Assembly: GCF_001953865.1 (NCBI RefSeq)
Contig: NZ_MQUQ01000017.1
Location: forward strand, 243,155-307,154
From: Amycolatopsis coloradensis
Lineage (GTDB): Bacteria > Actinomycetota > Actinomycetes > Mycobacteriales > Pseudonocardiaceae
Reading direction: 5' to 3'
DNA length: 64,000 nt
Of this stretch, positions 34,064 through 42,578 are shown one piece after another (position 1 is the stretch's first letter; each line of letters opens with the position of its first letter). A model generated the notes under the pieces. The model was not told the DNA's origin and made no database searches. It saw nothing but the letters and a program-made list of their open reading frames with translations. The translations under genes were made by a program, and so were the position numbers.

Positions 34064-36771
34064 ACCCAGTTGGATGAAGGCTCGAAAGGATCGATATGCG
34101 ATACGTCGTCGACGCCGTAGTTGTATCTGCGAGTAAGTAACTCACGAAGTGCCTCGAAGTGGACCCCGTTTACGGGAATTTCCAGTCCCCAATTGTGCAA
34201 GGTGGAACCGAGCGACCTCATCAACGCTTCATGAAGAAGCTCTGGCGCGAAGATGCTCGGGTCAAGCGGATCGTCGACAGGTTCTGGTGCAAGAAAGCGC
34301 TCCTGTAAGCGCTGCGCTTCCTCCGCAGACCGCGGCGGAGGCGTCGCCTTCATGCGGGCGTTGGCTGCCACATTGAAGACTGCGACAAGGATCTGCCAAT
34401 CCAGCCATCCGTCCGCGCGCAATGTCCGCACTGTTTCCTGGAACTGACGATCACGGCGCAAGCTCGGCAGTGTCGACCTCAACAATCGAGGAATTGCCTC
34501 GTAACGATTAGCTGCCTGGTTAGCGCCCTCTTCGAGGGAGTGCCCGGGGCCTGCCGTCTCCGGAAACGAGAGAATCGACACTGGCGCCGGGGTGCGGCCG
34601 TCGTCAACCACAAGCGCACGCTCGCTCCGAGGAATTCGGGCAAAATCGTCGGCCTTAACCGAGTCGGCATATGCAATAGCGAACGGGACGCCAAAGAGGA
34701 TGTTGCTGAGCACTCCGGCATCGAGTGCCTCAAAGAGCATGCTTTCGAGGCGCTCGTCGGGCAGAACGGAAGCTTCGCGCACGGCGCAGTGGACAACAGT
34801 GAGCGTCTCCCGTGCGATCCGATCGTATTCATCTCGGTCGCGCATGTGGATACTCGGCAGTACAACTTCCCACCGTGCGCCGTCGGAGCCCTTCTGATAT
34901 TGGAAGTCCATCTCGCTGGCCGGCGTGCCGGCGGCGACGCTGAAGGTTACAGCTCCAGGCAGAAGAACCGGGTCGCGAAGCGCGAGATCGGCAAGCATGA
35001 TCTGTGCGGTGGCGGCAAGTCGCTCTCCTACGAGAGTGTCGGCGTATGTGTTGTCGAACTCAACCGACCAACGGACACCAAGAGCGCTCCACTTGATTGA
35101 CCGCTTAGTGCCCGAGTCTGCAAACGGCGGACGCTCAAGTTCGCTGAAGATCTTCGAGCTGAGTTCGTCGGCACTGAGGTCGGTCCACCAAGGTCCATCT
35201 TGTATGTCGGCGACTATTTCCCGATGGAGCTCTTCGACGCCAGCATTCGCAATTGCATCCTTCACAAATTGTTCGTACGGCGGTCCGGCCTTGGTGGCCA
35301 ATGCTTCGATAATGCTCAGCTCGAACAACGCGTGCTGAAGGGGGACATGCCTGCTCAGGTCGAACGGCTGTTCCGTCAAGTGCATGTGTGCGATGATCGC
35401 CGCCTGGTTGAGATGTGTCGCCGCGAACCATGTTCCCTGGTGATAGTCGGCGGCAGCAGCTTTGACCAAGGCTTGAGGAAATAGATAAAGATCGCCATGC
35501 TGAACGATTGCCGCCGCAACAAGAGCGTAGTATTTTGATGCCGCATGCAGGCGTAGTCGACCGTAAATTTCCGACGTCATCAATGCGGAAAGGAGCATGC
35601 CGCGACTGTTCTCGCCGGAGAACCAGCCCGATCGGGCACGATGAATGTCGCGCAGGGATTCCAGCAATCGGCCGGCATTTAAGAACGTTATCGCCCGGTC
35701 GCGTGCCCGCTCGGCAGTCGCATGACCTCCCTCGACTTCGGCGCTACGGCCGTCAATTGCCATGACGATTGCGTCGTATCGGCTGTCATCGACTAACTGA
35801 GTTGCGCGCAGACGCAGCTCTTCTGCGATGGTTGCTACCGGAAACAGAGGTGCTTGGTCGAGGTAGGTGACGAGTTCGGCTAATGCGTCGAGTGCCCCTG
35901 TCCGGTCAACAGCAAGAACGTCGACTACCCGAACCTCGCCACTGCTGACCGCTGCGTTCCAGTCAGCGGTGGACCACCGAGGAACACTGGGCCCCAGTGC
36001 GTACGTGGCACCGGATTCCCTGATTGCGTCCAGATCCGGTTGGAGCTTGAGAGTGGCTAGAACGTCGAGCAAGGCGCACCTACGGCTCGGTGTCGGGTCG
36101 TGGCCCAGGAGCACTTGAACCAGGTCGGTCAGCTGCCTGTTCCAAGTCATGAGTCGCTCGTCGGAATGGGCTGTTACTCCCCTGGCCCGTGCGCCAATGC
36201 AGTACATGAGAAGAACGGCTGCATCGCGCAGAACAGGGGCTTCATCTGTCTCAAGGGCACTCTCGATGAAGTCGGCCGCAAGGGGATCGACAGGACGCAT
36301 GTCACCTAGACCACGCAACCTGGCGACGACGATCTCGTATTGAGCCTTGCGTTTGATTAGAAGTGGCGTTCCATCCAGCAGCGGCTCCATTTTCGCAATC
36401 CAGAATGGCAGGTCCTCTACCACTTCTCGATGAGAGGTTGCGTATCGTAGACACCCTGCCAGATCGACGAACTGTCCCATGCTAATGAGTGGCTCATCGT
36501 CGGACCGCCAGCGGTCCAAATCCGCCTCGTACCACTCGGGCCGGTCCGGATTGGCGGGCATGACCCGCGCGCAAAGATGCAGGTACTGCTCAGCGATCCA
36601 GAAGGTGTGCCGCTGTGCGAGCAGCTCTGAAATGGTGGTCCCGTCAAACACTTCAACGTGAATGCCATATTCGGCCGACACGCGCTCCTGAAGTCGATGT
36701 TGGGCAGCTGTCGGAACGTTCGCCTCACAGTATGCGACGACGAACGACAGTTGTGTACCTTTGGACGCCAT
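34064..36771 (-). pseudogene. Main body of a large nuclease-type defence gene (interrupted both ends)
   Basis: About 900 codons, downstream in the same frame from the N-terminal nuclease fragment at 36772-37092. The first residues (KGTQLSFVVAYCEANVPTAAQ, HRLQERVSAEYGIHVEVFDG, TTISELLAQRHTFWIAEQYL) are the second half of the PD-(D/E)XK-type fold, which places the D-G-x-x-[IL]-[AS]-E-L-L motif at the end of the nuclease. The rest is mostly helical and repeat-like (AARGVTAHSDER..., YYALVAAAIVQHGDLYLFPQ). No P-loop is visible, so it is not a STAND NTPase. At 34063 the frame runs into IS30 DNA, giving a false C-terminus. An ATG at 36771 could still permit translation of a truncated product. Confidence 0.65.
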
Positions 36772-37092
36772 CGTCGCGACGTCCTCAGCGAACTTCGACG
36801 AGACGTTGTCCTACTGAAGCGTGCAGCAGAAACCCACGCCGTCTTCATCTCGGATGCCGAGCTCGCGGCCGAGTAGCTGGACCTGCTCAGGTAGCTCGCT
36901 TCGGTATGTCTCGAAGTCGCGCCCTTGATCACCGCCGGCGGCAACCGGGCCGGTCGCCGGAATAATGTTCACGCTGATCGTCATGCGTGCGAGAGCACGA
37001 GCAAGATGCTCGAACTCATGATGGCGGTTCTGAGCACTCAACTGGCTCAGAGCGAAGCGGATCTCCGCCCTCGTCTCCTCGACTCCTGGCAT
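36772..37092 (-). pseudogene. N-terminal PD-(D/E)XK nuclease part, ending in an in-frame amber codon
   Basis: From the ATG at 37092 (MPGVEETRAEIRFALSQLSA) the product contains HHEFEHLARALARMTISVNI, IPATGPVAAGGDQGRDFETY and FCCTLQ, which is the metal-binding core of Mrr-like nucleases (GGDQGRDFET, followed by a strand with Gln). Directly after CTLQ an in-frame TAG (36811-36813) precedes DNVSSKFAEDVATMASKG. A Lys AAG-to-TAG change fits the expected sequence. Without the stop and the IS30 element the gene would encode about 1092 residues (37092 to 32736 less 1078 bp, a multiple of three). Such nuclease-first multidomain proteins are known antiphage genes (inference by motif). Confidence 0.65.
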
Positions 37093-37318
37093 CTGCTTAC
37101 CCCGAGCTTCCGAACACCGCGCTTCCAGTACAACCCACGCGTCATGAGGCGCCTCGTCGCAGCGACTTGACAAGGGCCGCTTCAAGATCAACCGCAGAGG
37201 CTGAGCTCCGTATTTTATCCACCTGACCGTCGGGAGCAGCGGCGAGGCGGCGTTGACGAGGCCCCCGTGCTGCTGCACAGGTCGTTGCCAACGTCAAGCC
37301 GCCAACGTGGCAGCGCGA

Positions 37319-37530
37319 TCACGAACTCAATTTATGCGTCCCAGCAGCTGGGTGGCCTGCGATCTCTGCCTGAAGCTCGGCACGAATGATCTTGACTAGC
37401 CGCCGTGCCGGCGCCGGTTGTTCGACACCCGCATCGCCCTCGGCACCGACCAGTGCGCTGGTTTCGGCGATCGACTGTCGGAGGCCTGAGGCAACTTCGG
37501 CGCAGCCGATCAAGAGGAGACAGCACTTTT
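37319..37530 (-). pseudogene. DUF2637-family C-terminal fragment, copy 1
   Basis: The frame reads LLLIGCAEVASGLRQSIAET, then PARRLVKIIRAELQAEIAGH to a stop at 37319. It is the same C-terminal region as the DUF2637 gene at 56.1 kb (LLIGWAEVGPSFLQALGE ... ARRLVKVVRSEFQTRTEGG) and the fragment at 62.3 kb. The membrane-domain N-terminus is missing. It sits just left of the biosynthetic cluster. Confidence 0.6.
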
Positions 37531-37642
37531 GACAGGCGCATCCCCCGCGCCGACCGCCGCAGCGCGCCGCTAGCGGGTCGGAGGGTGATGCTGAGAGAAT
37601 GCACCCCACTGGCAGGCAGGCTGGCAGGGGAGGAACGGGGCG

Positions 37643-38719
37643 ATGGGACTACGCCGCAAGTCCAGGTTTTCGCCCTCGTGCTATGGATCGCGTGACTCCG
37701 AGCCGCCGTTGATTGACACGGCATGGCGCGCCCACGCGGCACGTGCGCTGAACCGCCAGCATGTTACCCCAATGGTGCAGGTCGGAGTGCAAGTGGGAGC
37801 TCGGATCTTCCCCTTGCTGCTCAAGTTGGAAGGTCGCTCGCCTTCCGGATCAACGAAAGGGCGCACGGCCCGGGCCTTGCTGCTGGGTTTGCTTCGCTGC
37901 AGGCGCCTGCATGCTGGCAATCATATCGTGGAGTCCTCATCGGGCAACCTCGCGGTCGCGTTGGCATTGCTAACGGCCGAACTTGGTGTGTCGTTCACCG
38001 TCGTTGTCGACTCCAAGACCACCTCGGCGATCCACGCCCTGTTGGCCACCACGCCAGCTCGGGTCGACATCGTTGACTGCTGTGACGACGATGGTTCTCA
38101 CCTATCTGCCCGCCTGGAGCGTGTGTTCGAGTGGCGGGACTCCTTGCCTGGAGCCGTCTGGACCAACCAATACGACAGCCCGGACAATCCGCTAGCCCAC
38201 TACTCTGAGACTGCGCCGGAGCTCCTCGCTCAGTGCCCCAAGCCTCCAGACGTGGTGTTCGCTGCTGTTGGCACGGGCGGTACTGTGAGCGGGCTCGCCA
38301 GACGTCTAGCTTTACTCAGTCCGCAGACGACGGTGGTCGCTGTTGATGTCGTAGGTTCGCTGGCCACTGGAGGTGAACCGGGGCCTCGCTTGCTTACCGG
38401 GATTGGCAGCAGTCGACGGATCGGGTTCCCCCTGGCAGATAATGTGATTGTGTCCCGGGTCCACGACCGACAAGCCTTCGCCCACGCGCGCCGGCTAAGG
38501 GACCAGACCGGTGTAGGCGTGGGTGGGTCGGCGGGGGCGATCCTCGCCGCATGCGCCCGCTATCTGGCCACTGCCACCGACGATGTGACAGTAGTCTGCC
38601 TCTGCGCCGACGGCGCTGACCGGTACGCCAACACGATCTACGACGACCACTGGCTTGCCGACCGCGACGTGCTGATCAGTGATGCGGACCTGCTGCCCGC
38701 GATGCGATACGTGCCGTGA
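37643..38719 (+). CDS. sbnA: SbnA-like PLP enzyme: 2,3-diaminopropionate biosynthesis
   Basis: A 358-residue protein of the cysteine-synthase superfamily. The PLP Lys lies in LEGRSPSGSTKGRTARALLL; the phosphate-binding loop is AAVGTGGTVSGLARRL; the substrate loop is VESSSGNLAVALAL, and GVGGSAGAIL precedes the Ser that contacts the pyridine N. SbnA condenses O-phospho-L-serine with L-glutamate to N-(1-amino-1-carboxyl-2-ethyl)-glutamate, the first step to L-2,3-diaminopropionate (Dap). GGGGAGG precedes the ATG. It is on the opposite strand, converging on the SbnB-like gene with a 9-base gap. Confidence 0.85.
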   Translation: MGLRRKSRFSPSCYGSRDSEPPLIDTAWRAHAARALNRQHVTPMVQVGVQVGARIFPLLLKLEGRSPSGSTKGRTARALLLGLLRCRRLHAGNHIVESSSGNLAVALALLTAELGVSFTVVVDSKTTSAIHALLATTPARVDIVDCCDDDGSHLSARLERVFEWRDSLPGAVWTNQYDSPDNPLAHYSETAPELLAQCPKPPDVVFAAVGTGGTVSGLARRLALLSPQTTVVAVDVVGSLATGGEPGPRLLTGIGSSRRIGFPLADNVIVSRVHDRQAFAHARRLRDQTGVGVGGSAGAILAACARYLATATDDVTVVCLCADGADRYANTIYDDHWLADRDVLISDADLLPAMRYVP

Positions 38720-38728
38720 GACCTTCGG

Positions 38729-39745
38729 TTACCGCGGTAACGGCAGACCGAAGCCCTTGGCTGCGGTCGACTGCTCGACTGCCGTTGCCAAGGCGATGTC
38801 ATTCACGGCCATGCCGAAGGGATTGAGCACCACCCGGTCGTCCTGTCTTGGGCTTACCATCACCGAACCTGCAATGAGCTGTCCGAGTTCAGCTCGAACC
38901 ACCTGCTCTGCCCTTGCCGACGTCGAATCCCCCGCCGCGGTCACCCGCCCGCTGCGGATGAGCTGGCCTAGCAGGCGTTTGTCGTCGTCAGCCACTAGCG
39001 CCCAACTGTCCACCACCAAGTGGTCAGCACCGAGCAGGAGGTCTTGCGCACAGTCGTCCAGACCTACATTGACCACTAGCGTGCCAGGACGAATATGCCG
39101 GAGCCCCAGGTGGGCGTTGACGCTGGTGGTGGCCGCCACGATGACGTCAGCGTCGCCAATCACCGACGCCCGGTCCCGGACCGGATCAACGCGGACCCGA
39201 ACGTCGCTGGTGAGAGCCGCGACCGCAGCAGCCCGATCGCCATCGAGGTCATGCACCCACACAGTGCGGACCGTGGGTTCTTGGCACAGGAGTCGGACAT
39301 GTGCCGCGCCGATCGGCCCGGCACCAATCACCAGCGCCTGCTCGACTGGGCGTGGGGCGAGCCGACGGACTCCAATGATGCTGACCGCGGCAGTCCGCAT
39401 CGCCGACAGGTTCGCCGCTGCCATCACCGTCCTCACCTGCCCCGTGAGCACGTCGAACAGAAGGACAAGGCCGCTGGCGCGGGCGACGCCCCTGCCGGGG
39501 TTAGCCACGTTGCCGTTGATCACCTTGATCCCAGCCGTCCCGGTTGGCATGCCAAGTGCGGCTGGCAACGTGAGACTCCTGGCCCACCCGTCGTCGGTGG
39601 TCCAGCGCAGGTATGCCTCGGCGGGCAGGACCGTTCGTCCGAGCGCGTGGCTGCGCAACGCCTCCTCCACTACGTCGACGACGGCGATTTCTTCGAGCAG
39701 GGTTGCGACGGTGCGCGTGTCGATGTAGCAGATCTCGTCGGGCAC
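38729..39745 (-). CDS. sbnB: SbnB-like dehydrogenase: 2,3-diaminopropionate biosynthesis
   Basis: A 338-residue OCD/mu-crystallin-type protein starting at the GTG at 39745, preceded by GGGAGG 4 bases away. Rossmann motif: ALVIGAGPIGAAHVRLLCQE; family blocks include SAMRTAAVSIIGVRRLA and LVVNVGLDDCAQDLL. SbnB oxidises the SbnA product to release L-Dap and 2-oxoglutarate. It starts 22 bases after the last NRPS gene and is the last gene of that operon, so Dap supply and peptide assembly are co-regulated, while SbnA on the other strand may be controlled separately. Confidence 0.87.
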   Translation of the reverse strand: MPDEICYIDTRTVATLLEEIAVVDVVEEALRSHALGRTVLPAEAYLRWTTDDGWARSLTLPAALGMPTGTAGIKVINGNVANPGRGVARASGLVLLFDVLTGQVRTVMAAANLSAMRTAAVSIIGVRRLAPRPVEQALVIGAGPIGAAHVRLLCQEPTVRTVWVHDLDGDRAAAVAALTSDVRVRVDPVRDRASVIGDADVIVAATTSVNAHLGLRHIRPGTLVVNVGLDDCAQDLLLGADHLVVDSWALVADDDKRLLGQLIRSGRVTAAGDSTSARAEQVVRAELGQLIAGSVMVSPRQDDRVVLNPFGMAVNDIALATAVEQSTAAKGFGLPLPR

Positions 39746-39767
39746 AGGACCTCCCGAATTGGTGGGG

Positions 39768-42578
39768 TCAGGATGTGGTGAGAGCGGGAGCGAGACCGAA
39801 GACGGTAGGCATGGTGCGAGCAGGCGAGTCGAGCATGGCGCTCGCCTGGGCGGCGACGGCGGCAAGCAGATCGGCTGAGTTCTCACGGGCCGAAGTGGAC
39901 AGCACCAGGTCGTATCCGCCGACGGTGGGCTCGACGTACAGCGTCCGGACCGAGGGAGACACCTCCCGGCGCCACTGGTTCCTGTGGGTCCAGGCATCAG
40001 GTCCCGCCTGCGCGGCCCACTCGTCGATCGGGAGGTACTCCTCGACGACCAGCAGATTGCGGTACAGGTCCGCCTCTGGCGGACATGCTGCGGCGAATCG
40101 GATACCGGTTTCTCCGAGATGGGAGTGGCGGCGGGCGGCCTCGATGGAAGCGGCAAGGTGTCGTATCGCCTCCGACCACGGCTGGGGTGTACTGGTGAGC
40201 TGGGGCATCGGCAGCTCAGCGGTGAACTGGCCGACCATGCGCATCGCGCCAGGAAGCTCGGTCGGGCGCGCGGAGGTCCGCACTCCGAGCGGTTCGTCCG
40301 GCGGTTGCCCGGTAACGTGGGCGAATGCGGCGGCAGTAAGTGCGGCGGCGACCATGTTTGGGGTGCTGCCCACTTCGCTGGCTACGGCGGCCAGGTCTGG
40401 CAGGGCCCGCCGGCACCGTGCGACGGCCCGTTCGCCCGGTGGTGGTGTCTCACAACGCGGCGGGAACACCGATCCGGCCAGCGCCTGACCCCAGAATTCG
40501 TGATCACCGTCTTGCCGTCCGGCGAGCCACCTCCGGTACACGTGGCCGTCGTCCCCCAGCGGCGGAGGAGGTTCGGTGCCAGCGGCCACGGCCGCGTAGG
40601 ACCGTTGTAGCTCACGGATCAGTGTCGGAAACGACCATCCGTCCAGCAAGGCATTGTGGAAGGCCAGCGCAAGGCTGCTGCTGCGCGCATCGACGAACAA
40701 CGCAGCCCGCAGAAGCGGGGCGTCAGGCCGGAATGGGGTACCAAGCTGGGCAGTGAGCCAGCTGCGGGCAGCGGCGTGGGCGTCTGCGGCCTTGGCGGTG
40801 GCCAGCTCCGGCACTGTCAGCTGGACGGTTTCGCTCCAGTTGCGCCCTAGCGCTGGGTATCGTTCGATGACCCACCGCCATGCTTGCCGGGCGGCTATCG
40901 GCTCCAGCACCTCTGCGAAGGTCAGGACCGACTGCTCGTGCATGGGCTGTGGTCCCCATTCGATGCGGTCGGTTCGCGCCAGCAGGCCCGCCTCGATCGG
41001 GGTGAAGGCCGACGCCGCAATACCGTCTGCTGTTGTCAGCACCTGGTTCTTCTTCAGTCGCTGGGCCGAGTATGCCGCCGCCGCCCGCGCGGTCGGCTGG
41101 TCGAGCAGCGCACCAACCGTGCATGGAACGCCTTGCTCGGCGAGGCCCACGACGATCGACATCAGAGTCAGCGAGCTGTGCCCGGCTCGAAGCAGGTCGT
41201 CGTCGGGGCCGACCTCTTCCTGCGTGACTCGCCGGATAGTGGTCAAGACCCGAGGGAGCAGGTCAGAAAGCTCAGGGCTGCCAACCTCGGACTGACTGCG
41301 GACCATCCGCAGCCATCCAGGCTCGCGCAGCAGTGTGGCCACCGGTCGGGACGGTTCGGTGAGCACAGCGACGACACGGTCAAGCAGTTCGCTGACCTGG
41401 TGGACAGGGACTCGGGCACGGTCGAACTGCACCCGCAGCACGATGTCGTCGCTCCACTCGACGTCGACATTCAACGCGAACTCGGTGCGCTCGGTACTCC
41501 GGACTCGATGCCACGACAGCCCAGGTGGCGCGGGCGGCAGGCGTGTTGAACCCTGGATGGTGAGCAGCGTGTCCGGCATGCCTTGATGGCCAGCGGCTGA
41601 CGCTGCCATCAGCACCTGCGGCAGCGAGATGTCAGGATGGAGCCGCCGGTGCCCGCCCCGTTGTCCGAGCTGCGCGGCGATGGTGAGGCCGGTGTCGGTG
41701 GGACCGATCCGCGCGGTGATCGGCAGGGTGGTCAGAAACAGCCCTCCGGTGTGTAACGCCTCGGGAACCAGTGCACGCAGGTCGACTGCCAGGCTAAGGC
41801 ATGCCGACGGCTCGCTCCGGCCGTGGGCGAGAACTGCCAGCAGCGCAGCCTGGACCACCATAGCGAGTGTGGCGTCATAGGTAGCGGCGACCGACTTGAT
41901 CTGGGTGATGTCGATCGGCACGGTGCGGTGTTCGGTGACGAGTTCGGTCAGGCCGACTGGTTCCGACCAGGTCGGCAACAGCGCGGGCATGTCGGCGATG
42001 TCGTCGGCGAAATCTGCGAGCGGAGAGCCGCTCGTCCTGGCCCATAGCCGGCGGGTAGCCGACACGAGATCTAGTCGTGGCGGGTCGGGCTGTCCGGCGT
42101 ATCCGGTTACCAGGGCCTGGAGCAGGAGCCCGATGGTGCTGCCGTCCGCTGCGGCGTGGTGGTGGGTCAGCACTAGCAGCGCGGTATTATCGGATTCGAT
42201 CAGCAGATCGAGCCGCAGCAGCGGCCCGGCCCGCATGTCGAGTGCCTGCCCTGCTGTGTGTGTCAACTCAGTGACGATCAGCCTGTGCTGGGCCGCCGGG
42301 ATGCGGCGGAGGTCGTGGACGGCCCAGCTCGCTGGGTGGGCCTCGGTCCGGACGACCTGGACCCAGCGACCGTCATGGCGGTGCAACGTCAGACGAGTGA
42401 CCTGGTGATCGTGCTGCACCTGCGCCCATGCCAACCGCATTCGGCCTGGTTCCAACGGTCCTGTAACACGCACAACGGTCTGTTCCCGGTACGCATCCTG
42501 ACTCGCCTCAGCAATGGCGGCCTGCGCCGCCGTGCAGGGCAGCAACGCCTCGATACTATTTTTGGCTGCCGCGGTCAC
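39768..42578 (-). CDS. NRPS: C-T-C* (condensation, carrier, atypical condensation domain)
   Basis: A 936-residue protein starting at a GTG (42578) that overlaps the previous stop (GTGA). Domain 1 (1-440) is a condensation domain with catalytic motif THHHAAADGST. Then follows a carrier domain with core LLRAGHSSLTLMSIV (Ser in GHSS). Domain 3 (about 545-936) is condensation-like, but its active-site motif is AFHNALLDGWS: the second His of HHxxxDG is Asn. This domain may be inactive, or may release or transfer the chain by a different route. There is no adenylation domain, so the carrier must be loaded in trans, and no thioesterase, so product release is unexplained. Confidence 0.85.
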   Translation of the reverse strand: MTAAAKNSIEALLPCTAAQAAIAEASQDAYREQTVVRVTGPLEPGRMRLAWAQVQHDHQVTRLTLHRHDGRWVQVVRTEAHPASWAVHDLRRIPAAQHRLIVTELTHTAGQALDMRAGPLLRLDLLIESDNTALLVLTHHHAAADGSTIGLLLQALVTGYAGQPDPPRLDLVSATRRLWARTSGSPLADFADDIADMPALLPTWSEPVGLTELVTEHRTVPIDITQIKSVAATYDATLAMVVQAALLAVLAHGRSEPSACLSLAVDLRALVPEALHTGGLFLTTLPITARIGPTDTGLTIAAQLGQRGGHRRLHPDISLPQVLMAASAAGHQGMPDTLLTIQGSTRLPPAPPGLSWHRVRSTERTEFALNVDVEWSDDIVLRVQFDRARVPVHQVSELLDRVVAVLTEPSRPVATLLREPGWLRMVRSQSEVGSPELSDLLPRVLTTIRRVTQEEVGPDDDLLRAGHSSLTLMSIVVGLAEQGVPCTVGALLDQPTARAAAAYSAQRLKKNQVLTTADGIAASAFTPIEAGLLARTDRIEWGPQPMHEQSVLTFAEVLEPIAARQAWRWVIERYPALGRNWSETVQLTVPELATAKAADAHAAARSWLTAQLGTPFRPDAPLLRAALFVDARSSSLALAFHNALLDGWSFPTLIRELQRSYAAVAAGTEPPPPLGDDGHVYRRWLAGRQDGDHEFWGQALAGSVFPPRCETPPPGERAVARCRRALPDLAAVASEVGSTPNMVAAALTAAAFAHVTGQPPDEPLGVRTSARPTELPGAMRMVGQFTAELPMPQLTSTPQPWSEAIRHLAASIEAARRHSHLGETGIRFAAACPPEADLYRNLLVVEEYLPIDEWAAQAGPDAWTHRNQWRREVSPSVRTLYVEPTVGGYDLVLSTSARENSADLLAAVAAQASAMLDSPARTMPTVFGLAPALTTS

